From Rubrivivax sp. (GTDB lineage Bacteria > Pseudomonadota > Gammaproteobacteria > Burkholderiales > Burkholderiaceae_C): 64,000 bases of DNA. Shown piece after piece: positions 51,489-57,961 of this stretch. Each line of letters begins with the position of its first letter. The stretch's first letter is position 1. The notes below the pieces were generated by a model. It was not told the DNA's origin. It did no database searches and worked only from the letters and a program-made list of their open reading frames with translations. The translations under genes were made by a program, and so were the position numbers. Location: NCBI GenBank assembly GCA_027487905.1, contig JAIYCR010000033.1, forward strand, positions 18,324 through 82,323. Direction: 5' to 3'.

Positions 51489-51812
51489 ATGAACACCGAT
51501 CACATCCTCAACGAGATCCGCGAAGCCAACCTGTCCTACCTGATGCTGGCCCAGAGCCTCATCCGCACGGACCGTGACCAGGCGCTGTACCGCCTGGGCG
51601 TGAGCGAGGACACGGCCACGATGATCGGCCTGCTGACCCCGGCGCAGATGATGAAGATCGCCTCGGGCAACACGCTGCTGTGCCGCTTCCGCATGGACGA
51701 CGACCTCGTCTGGGGCCTGTTGACCAACCACGGCAAGAGTTCGGCCAACGACGCCACCAGCCGCCTGCATGCCAGCATCCTGATGGCCGGTCGCCACCAG
51801 GAAGCCGCCTGA
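51489..51812 (+). CDS. flhD: Flagellar transcriptional activator FlhD
   Basis: A 107-residue subunit of the FlhD4C2 master regulator, which activates class II flagellar promoters with sigma-70. NTDHILNEIREANLSYLMLA and LLTPAQMMKIASGNTLLCRF are typical FlhD. It begins the operon flhDC-mot-che after a long leader. FlhC is encoded 45 bp downstream. Confidence 0.97.
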   Translation: MNTDHILNEIREANLSYLMLAQSLIRTDRDQALYRLGVSEDTATMIGLLTPAQMMKIASGNTLLCRFRMDDDLVWGLLTNHGKSSANDATSRLHASILMAGRHQEAA

Positions 51813-51857
51813 GCCTGCCGCCGCGCCTCACCATCCACTCCAGCTGAAGGTCCTGTC

Positions 51858-52397
51858 ATGTCGCGCAACAAGAGCATCCTCACCGAAGCCCGCCAGATCG
51901 ACCGTGCGATCACGCTGATCCACCTCGGCGCCCGCCTTCAAGTGCTGGAAAGCGAGACGGACCTGAGCTACGAGCGCCTGCTGCGCCTGTACAAGGAGGT
52001 GTCGGGCAAGTCGCCGAGCAAGGGCCAGCTGCCCTTTTCCACCGACTGGTTCATGACCTGGCAGCCCAACATCCACGCGAGCCTCTTCCTGAACATCCAC
52101 GAGTACCTGAACAAGGCGGCCGCGCTCGACGAGATCGACACCATCATCAAGGCCTACCAGCTCTACACCGAGCAGACCACCGCCCAGGGCCTGGACCCGC
52201 TGCTGTCGGTCACCCGCGCCTGGCGCCTGGTGAAGTTCGTGGACAACGGCATGCTGACGATGACGCGCTGCAAGCAGTGCGGCGGGCATTTCGTCACCCA
52301 CCCGCACGAGGTGGCCAAGCACTATGTGTGCGGCCTGTGCGCGCCGCCGGCCCGGGCCGGCAAGGGCCGCGCCAAGGGCTCGCTGCAGATGCACTGA
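51858..52397 (+). CDS. flhC: Flagellar transcriptional activator FlhC
   Basis: A 179-residue partner of FlhD that binds DNA. The zinc-binding cysteines lie in MTRCKQCGGHFVTHPHEV and HYVCGLC (CxxC...CxxC). ILTEARQIDRAITLIHLGAR at the N-terminus is conserved. The C-terminal tail is basic. It is followed after about 50 nt by the motA promoter. Confidence 0.97.
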   Translation: MSRNKSILTEARQIDRAITLIHLGARLQVLESETDLSYERLLRLYKEVSGKSPSKGQLPFSTDWFMTWQPNIHASLFLNIHEYLNKAAALDEIDTIIKAYQLYTEQTTAQGLDPLLSVTRAWRLVKFVDNGMLTMTRCKQCGGHFVTHPHEVAKHYVCGLCAPPARAGKGRAKGSLQMH

Positions 52398-52447
52398 GGC
52401 CAGGGCCGAGGCTGCCCATCGCCCTGACCCGGGGCGGTGTGCAGCAT

Positions 52448-52475
52448 TCAAGTGGCGTGGCGCCGTGGCCGATAA
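52448..52475 (+). promoter_or_regulatory. Sigma-28-type promoter of motA
   Basis: TCAAGTGG, a 12-nt spacer and GCCGATAA. The -10 is a full match and the -35 core TCAAGT is shared with the fliS and fliD promoters; the spacer is one base longer. It begins transcription about 24 nt before motA and can be independent of flhDC. Confidence 0.8.
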
Positions 52476-52505
52476 AGGCTTCAGCGTCTTTACTCAGGCC
52501 ACTTC

Positions 52506-53366
52506 ATGTTCGTCATCATCGGGTGGGTCGTCGTTCTCGGTTGCGTCTTCGGCGTGTTCATCGCGCACGGCGGCAACATGGGCCCGATCCTCAAGGCACT
52601 TCCCTGGGAAATGGCCATGATCGGCGGCGCCACCCTGGGCGCCTTCCTGGTCAACAACCAGATGACGGTCATCAAGGCGACGATGGCCGGCGTCGGCCAG
52701 TGCTTCAAGGGCAGCAAGTACACCAAGGCGCGCTACCTGGAGCTGCTCGCGCTGCTCTACGACATCCTGCAGAAGGCGCGCAAGGAAGGCCTGATGTCCA
52801 TCGAGAAGGACGTCGAGGACCCGCACAGCTCCCCGCTCTTCCAGAAATACCCGGCGGTGGGCGGCGACCACCATGTGACCGAGTTCATGACCGACTACCT
52901 GCGCATGATGGTGTCGGGCAACCTGAACGCGCACGAGATCGAGTCGCTGATGGACAGCGAGATCGAGACCCACCACCACGAGGCCCATGCGCCGGTGGCA
53001 GCCATCCAGCGCATCGCGGGTGGCCTGCCGGCCTTCGGCATCGTGGCCGCCGTGCTGGGCGTGGTCAAGACCATGGGCTCGGTGGGCCAGCCGCCTGCGG
53101 TGCTCGGCGCGATGATCGGCTCGGCACTCGTCGGAACCTTCCTGGGCATCTTGCTGGCCTACGCCTTCGCCGAGCCGCTCGCCGGCCTGCTCGAGCAGAA
53201 GGTGGAGGAAGGCAGCAAGGAGCTGCAGTGCATCAAGACCACGCTTCTGGCCAGCATGCAGGGCTACGCCCCGCAGGTGGCCATCGAGTTCGGCCGCAAG
53301 GTGCTGCTGTCCACCGTCCGTCCTTCGTTCTCGGAGCTCGAGGGCCACGTCAAGGGAAAGAAGTAA
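52506..53366 (+). CDS. motA: Flagellar motor stator protein MotA
   Basis: A 286-residue inner-membrane stator subunit with four transmembrane segments: FVIIGWVVVLGCVFGVFIAH and the ALPWEMAMIGGATLGAFLVN at the N-terminus and GGLPAFGIVAAVLGVVKTMG and SALVGTFLGILLAYAFAEPL later. The cytoplasmic loop is long and charged, for contact with FliG. It is coupled to motB, whose ATG is 3 bp after the stop. Confidence 0.98.
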   Translation: MFVIIGWVVVLGCVFGVFIAHGGNMGPILKALPWEMAMIGGATLGAFLVNNQMTVIKATMAGVGQCFKGSKYTKARYLELLALLYDILQKARKEGLMSIEKDVEDPHSSPLFQKYPAVGGDHHVTEFMTDYLRMMVSGNLNAHEIESLMDSEIETHHHEAHAPVAAIQRIAGGLPAFGIVAAVLGVVKTMGSVGQPPAVLGAMIGSALVGTFLGILLAYAFAEPLAGLLEQKVEEGSKELQCIKTTLLASMQGYAPQVAIEFGRKVLLSTVRPSFSELEGHVKGKK

Positions 53367-53369
53367 GCC

Positions 53370-54398
53370 ATGGCCGGTGACGCAAAGAAGCTGCAGCCGA
53401 TCATCGTCAAGAAGATCAAGAAGGGCGGGCATGCGGCGCATGGCGGGGCCTGGAAGATCGCCTACGCGGACTTCGTCACGGCCATGATGGCCTTCTTCCT
53501 GCTGATGTGGCTGCTGGGCAGCACCAGCGAGGGCGACAAGAAAGGCATTGCCGACTATTTCGGCAACCCCATCCGGGTGGCCATGGGTGGTGGCTCGGGC
53601 AGCGGCGACGCGTCGCACGTCATCAAGGGCGGCGGCGAAGACCTCTCCCGCCAGCACGGCCAGGTCAAGCTCGGCGACCGCGCGAACGAGCAGCGCACCT
53701 ACAACCTGCAGGCCGCCAAGGAGAGCCAGCGCCGTGCCGAGGCCGAGGCGCTGGAGGCGCTGAAGAGGCGGGTGGAGGCCATGGTGGACGCCAGCCCGCG
53801 CCTGGCCGCGCTCAAGGGCCAGCTGCGCATGGACCTCACCTCCGACGGCCTGCGCATCCAGATCGTGGACGACCAGAACCGGCCGATGTTCGCCAGCGGC
53901 AGCGCCACGGTGCAGCCCTACATGCGCGAACTGCTGCGCGAGCTCGGCGCGGTGCTGGCCGAGGTGCCGCAGCGCCTGACGCTGTCCGGCCACACCGATG
54001 CCACGCCCTTTGCCGGCGGGCAGGGCGGCTACAGCAACTGGGAGCTCTCGGCAGACCGGGCCAATGCCTCGCGCCGGGAGCTGATCGCCGGCGGCCTGCC
54101 TTATGCGCGGACGCTTCGGGTACAGGGTCTGGCCGAGAGCATGCCCTTCGACGACCAGGACCCGCTGGCGCCGGTGAACCGGCGCATCAGCATCATCGTG
54201 ATGAACCGCGACGCCGAGCACCGAATGTTCCGCACCAGCCCGATTCCCGGCCCCGGCCCTGGCGGCGACACCACGCAGGCCACCGAGCAGGCGCGCGACA
54301 TCCTGCAGCGCCTGCCTCCGCCACTGCCGCCGGTGCTGACCGCCCCGCCACCGACCTCGCCGGCGCCGCCCTCAACTTCGGCAACCGCCGCCCGATAA
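53370..54398 (+). CDS. motB: Flagellar motor protein MotB
   Basis: A 342-residue stator subunit. The single helix carries the proton-binding Asp in [19 protein letters not shown] (D34), so a proton-driven stator is likely. The C-terminal OmpA-like peptidoglycan-binding domain has [10 protein letters not shown] and [20 protein letters not shown]. Its C-terminal tail is Pro/Thr-rich. Its last codons overlap a possible promoter for cheY. Confidence 0.97.
   Translation: MAGDAKKLQPIIVKKIKKGGHAAHGGAWKIAYADFVTAMMAFFLLMWLLGSTSEGDKKGIADYFGNPIRVAMGGGSGSGDASHVIKGGGEDLSRQHGQVKLGDRANEQRTYNLQAAKESQRRAEAEALEALKRRVEAMVDASPRLAALKGQLRMDLTSDGLRIQIVDDQNRPMFASGSATVQPYMRELLRELGAVLAEVPQRLTLSGHTDATPFAGGQGGYSNWELSADRANASRRELIAGGLPYARTLRVQGLAESMPFDDQDPLAPVNRRISIIVMNRDAEHRMFRTSPIPGPGPGGDTTQATEQARDILQRLPPPLPPVLTAPPPTSPAPPSTSATAAR
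54372..54398 (+). promoter_or_regulatory. Possible sigma-28-type promoter of cheY-cheZ, overlapping the motB stop
   Basis: TCAACTTC, 11-nt spacer, CCCGATAA. The -10 matches 7 of 8, and the final TAA is the motB stop codon. The -35 is weaker than at fliS or fliD. It lies 40 bp upstream of cheY. Confidence 0.5.
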
Positions 54399-54438
54399 CC
54401 AAACAGGTCAACCCTCCACGACCTTCGAAGAGGCTTCC

Positions 54439-54849
54439 ATGAGCAATCCCAGCGACCTGAAATTCCTGATCGTCGACGACTTCTCCACCATGCGCCGCAT
54501 CGTGCGCGGCCTGCTCAAGGAGATGGGCTGCAACAACGCCGACGAGGCCGAGGACGGCGCCGTGGCGCTGAACATGCTGAAGAGCGGTCGCTACGACTTC
54601 GTCGTCAGCGACATCAACATGCCCAACATGAACGGCTTCGACCTGCTCGCGGCCATCAAGAAGGACGACAGCCTGAAGCACCTGCCGGTGCTGATGGTCA
54701 CCGCCGAGGCCCGCAAGGAAGACATCGTGCGGGCCGCCCAGGACGGTGCGGCCGGCTACATCGTCAAGCCCTTCACCAAGGCCACGCTCGAAGAGAAGGT
54801 CACCAAGATCCTGCAGAAGCTGGCGGCCGCTGCGGCGGCATCGGCCTGA
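54439..54849 (+). CDS. cheY: Chemotaxis response regulator CheY
   Basis: A 136-residue single-domain receiver. [18 protein letters not shown] carries the acidic pair (D13, D14), D58 in [12 protein letters not shown] is the phosphorylation site, and the [12 protein letters not shown]hr and [14 protein letters not shown]ys complete the set. Phospho-CheY binds FliM to switch the motor. The C-terminus has a poly-Ala tail. cheZ is 26 bp downstream. Confidence 0.98.
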   Translation: MSNPSDLKFLIVDDFSTMRRIVRGLLKEMGCNNADEAEDGAVALNMLKSGRYDFVVSDINMPNMNGFDLLAAIKKDDSLKHLPVLMVTAEARKEDIVRAAQDGAAGYIVKPFTKATLEEKVTKILQKLAAAAAASA

Positions 54850-54875
54850 ACGCCGGCAGCGGCAAGGAGACGAAC

Positions 54876-55535
54876 ATGAAGATGGATGACGCTGCGGGCC
54901 TGGCCCCCGCACCCGAGGAGACGCTGTCCGAGCGTGCCGTCAAGACGGCCTCCACCACGGAGGTCTTCCTGCAGATCGGCACCATCACCCGGCTGCTGCA
55001 CGACACGCTGTCGCAGGTGGGCGTGATGCCCAAGCTGCAGCAGGCCGCCGACGGTCTGCCCGATGCCCGCAGCCGCCTGAGCTACATCGCCGACAAGACC
55101 GCCCAGGCGGCCAACAAGGTGCTGAACTCGGTCGACCAGGCCAAGGCGGAGCATCTGCGCATCGCCGAGCAGACCCGCGAACTCGCGGCGCGCCTGACCG
55201 CCGATCCGGTGCGTGCGGTGGCCAGCGGCGCGGTGCTGAACTTCGTGGGCGATGTCGAGGCCGCCACCGGCCGCATCGACCAGCACCTCACCGACATCAT
55301 GATGGCCCAGGACTTCCACGACCTGACCGGCCAGGTGGTGCAGAAGGTGGTGCGCCTGGCCAGCGACCTGGAGGACAGCCTGCTCAAGCTGCTGGTGCAG
55401 GTCATTCCCGAAGACCAGCTGAACAAGGTCGAGTCCACCTTCCTCAACGGGCCGGTGGTCAACCCCGAAGGCCGGGCCGACGTGGTGACCAACCAGGAGC
55501 AGGTGGACGACCTGCTGGCCAGCCTGGGGTTCTGA
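54876..55535 (+). CDS. cheZ: Protein phosphatase CheZ, second paralogue (cheY-linked)
   Basis: A 219-residue CheZ. MAQDFHDLTGQVVQKVVRL holds the Asp and Gln of the active site, and the C-terminal EQVDDLLASLGF is the CheY-binding peptide. It is next to cheY, the usual place. Compared with the CheZ-like gene at 28864, its middle is longer between the long helices, and the overall similarity is clear only in the helix and tail motifs. Confidence 0.95.
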   Translation: MKMDDAAGLAPAPEETLSERAVKTASTTEVFLQIGTITRLLHDTLSQVGVMPKLQQAADGLPDARSRLSYIADKTAQAANKVLNSVDQAKAEHLRIAEQTRELAARLTADPVRAVASGAVLNFVGDVEAATGRIDQHLTDIMMAQDFHDLTGQVVQKVVRLASDLEDSLLKLLVQVIPEDQLNKVESTFLNGPVVNPEGRADVVTNQEQVDDLLASLGF

Positions 55536-55644
55536 CGCCCCTCTCGCAGTCCTTCGAACTGCGTGGCCGGCGCGCGGCTATTCGCCGCTTGCCGCCCGCG
55601 CCGTTTGCCTAAGCTGGTGCTTCCTCATTTCCGGGAAGCCCACG

Positions 55645-56883
55645 ATGGGAACCTACCGCCAGCTCCAGGCCTGCCGACTCGGCGGCCAGCGCAACCTGAT
55701 CAGCGTGCTCAACCTGGGCGAGCAGGCGCTGACCGGCGTGTTCCCGCCCAGCGCCGAGACGCCGGTCACCTCCGGTCCGCTGGAATTGCTGTGGTGCCCC
55801 GACAGCGGCTTGCTGCAGCTGGGCCACTCCTTCGACCCGGGGGAGATGTACGGCGACAACTACGGTTATCGCTCGGGGCTGAACGCCTCGATGGTGCAGC
55901 ACCTCACCGACAAGGTGCGCTCGCTCGAGCGCCTGGTGCAGCCGCGCGCGGACGACGTGGTGCTGGACATCGGCAGCAACGACGGCACCACGCTCAAGGC
56001 CTATGCCACCCCCGGTCTGCAGCGCATCGGCATCGACCCGACGGTGGACAAGTGGCGCTGCTACTACCCCGACGACATCGCCGCGGTGGCCGACTTCTTC
56101 TCGGCCGAGGCCTACCGCAAGGTGACCCGGCGCGGCGCTCGCATCGTCACGTCCATCGCGATGCTCTACGACCTGGAGTCGCCGGGCCAGTTCGCGCGCG
56201 AGGTGGCCTCCATCCTGGCGCCCGACGGCGTGTGGCACTTCGAGCAGAGCTACATGCCCTCGATGCTGCGCACCAACTCCTACGACACCATCTGCCACGA
56301 GCACCTGGAGTACTACACGCTGCGCGCCATCGAGCAGATGCTCGACGCGGCCGACCTGCAGGTGGTGGATGTGGTGACCAATGGCGTGAACGGCGGCAGC
56401 TTCGCCGTCACCGCCACCCACCGGGCCAACACCGGGCTGAAGGCGAACCGGGCGGTCATCGACTGGCTGCTGCACCAGGAGTACCGCATGGGGCTGAACA
56501 CCCCGCGCCCCTACCGCGAGTTCGAGGAGCGGGTCTTCCGCCACCGGCAGGATCTGCAGCGGCTCATCCGGGCGCTCAACGACGACGGCAAGAAGGTGCT
56601 CGGCTACGGCGCTTCCACCAAGGGCAACGTGCTGCTGCAGTTCTGCGGGCTGGGGCCCCAGGACATCCCGGCCATCGCCGACGTGAACCCGCTCAAGCAC
56701 GGCTGCGTGACGCCCGGCTCGCACATCCCCATCATCGGAGAGCCCGAGGCGCGCGCGATGCAGCCCGACTACTTCCTCGTCCTGCCCTGGCACTTCAAGC
56801 ATGGCATCCTGCAGCGCGAGAAGGAGTACCTGCAGCGTGGCGGCAAATTCATCTTCCCCTTCCCCGAGATCGAGATCGTCTGA
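55645..56883 (+). CDS. C-methyltransferase-type SAM-dependent methyltransferase (Methyltransf_13/14 architecture)
   Basis: A 412-residue enzyme of the NDP-sugar C-methyltransferase type (as TylC3, NovU). The N-terminal domain has ACRLGGQRNLISVLNLGEQA and WCPDSGLLQLGHSFDPGEMY; C10 and C51 are kept but their partners in the zinc pairs read G13 and S54, so zinc binding may be lost. The SAM domain has VVLDIGSNDGTTLKAYAT, HFEQSYMPSMLRTNSYDTI and CHEHLEYYTLRAIEQML, and the C-terminal domain has GYGASTKGNVLLQFCGL. It is encoded between cheZ and an epimerase-like gene, which suggests a branched or methylated sugar for flagellin. Confidence 0.87.
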   Translation: MGTYRQLQACRLGGQRNLISVLNLGEQALTGVFPPSAETPVTSGPLELLWCPDSGLLQLGHSFDPGEMYGDNYGYRSGLNASMVQHLTDKVRSLERLVQPRADDVVLDIGSNDGTTLKAYATPGLQRIGIDPTVDKWRCYYPDDIAAVADFFSAEAYRKVTRRGARIVTSIAMLYDLESPGQFAREVASILAPDGVWHFEQSYMPSMLRTNSYDTICHEHLEYYTLRAIEQMLDAADLQVVDVVTNGVNGGSFAVTATHRANTGLKANRAVIDWLLHQEYRMGLNTPRPYREFEERVFRHRQDLQRLIRALNDDGKKVLGYGASTKGNVLLQFCGLGPQDIPAIADVNPLKHGCVTPGSHIPIIGEPEARAMQPDYFLVLPWHFKHGILQREKEYLQRGGKFIFPFPEIEIV

Positions 56884-56914
56884 CCCGGTGCGCCCCTTTC
56901 GAGGCGACGGCGGC

Positions 56915-57907
56915 ATGGACGACTGCGCCCTGATCACCGGGGCCGGTGGGCAGGACGGCAGCTTGCTGGCCGAGCGCCTGGCCACCGCGGGCCAGACGGT
57001 GCTCGCGGTGCTGCGCCCAGGCGGCAGCCGCCCAGCGGTGGCGCCACCCGCGGCGAGCACGGCCGGCCGCATCGAATGGCTGGAACTGGACCTGCGCGAT
57101 GCGCAGGCCTTGGGCGCATTGGTCGAGCGTTGCCGCCCGACGGCGGTCTATCACCTGGCAGCGGCCCACCACGCCAGCCAGGAGGCGCACAGCCGGCAGG
57201 CACTGCAGGACCGCCAGGCCATGATCGACCTGAACTTCGGGGTCGTCCGCACGCTCGCCTTCGCGCTGCTGGAGCACGGGCTTGCGGCGCATCTGGTGGT
57301 GGCAGGCTCGAGCCAGATGTACAGGCCCCGCGCCGACGGTCAGGACCTGCGGGTCGACGAGCTCACCCCCTTCGACCCTTCCACCTTCTATGGCCAGACC
57401 AAGGTCTGGGCGGCCGATCTGCTGCGCACGCTGCGGCGCGAGCACGGGCTGCGGGCCAGCCTGGCGGTGCTCTTCAACCACGAGTCTCCGCGCCGCCGGC
57501 CGGCCTTCCTGTCGCGCAAGGTGTCGCTGGCCGCTGCCCGTGCGGCCGCAGGGGTGGGGCAGCCCATCGAACTGCTGAACCTGGGTGCCCGGACCGACTG
57601 GTCGGCCGCCAGCGACATCGTCGACGCCTTGCAGCGCGTTGCCGCCCGGCACACCGGTGGCGAGTGGGTGCTGGGCAGCGGACGGGCACACAGCGTGCGC
57701 GAGCTGGTGGAGGCCGCCTTCTTGCACGCCGGGCTGGATTGGCGCGAGTGGATCACCGCGCGCCGCGACGAACGCGGCGCTGCCTTGGTGGCCTGCACCG
57801 ACCGCGCCGAGCGCGAGCTCGGCTGGCAGCGGCGCCTGGGCTTCGATGCCCTGGTCGCCAGCCTCGTCGACGCCGACCGCGAAGCGCTCGCCCGCGAGCC
57901 TCGTTGA
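56915..57907 (+). CDS. NAD(P)-dependent sugar epimerase/dehydratase, GDP-mannose 4,6-dehydratase-like
   Basis: A 330-residue Rossmann-fold SDR. The cofactor motif ITGAGGQDGSLLAERLA matches the GQDGS form of GDP-mannose 4,6-dehydratases, FYGQTKVWAADLLRTLR contains the catalytic Tyr and Lys, and LFNHESPRRRPAFLSRKVS is a further GMD-type signature. It would make a keto-deoxysugar from an NDP-hexose. It follows the C-methyltransferase gene by 31 bp, so both probably act in one pathway. The exact reaction is inferred. The ATG at 56915 is used; an upstream GTG is possible. Confidence 0.85.
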   Translation: MDDCALITGAGGQDGSLLAERLATAGQTVLAVLRPGGSRPAVAPPAASTAGRIEWLELDLRDAQALGALVERCRPTAVYHLAAAHHASQEAHSRQALQDRQAMIDLNFGVVRTLAFALLEHGLAAHLVVAGSSQMYRPRADGQDLRVDELTPFDPSTFYGQTKVWAADLLRTLRREHGLRASLAVLFNHESPRRRPAFLSRKVSLAAARAAAGVGQPIELLNLGARTDWSAASDIVDALQRVAARHTGGEWVLGSGRAHSVRELVEAAFLHAGLDWREWITARRDERGAALVACTDRAERELGWQRRLGFDALVASLVDADREALAREPR

Positions 57908-57961
57908 GACCCTCGTTGAGAGCCTGACCGGCGCCCGCCGGTGTGCAGGCGATGCTCAAAC

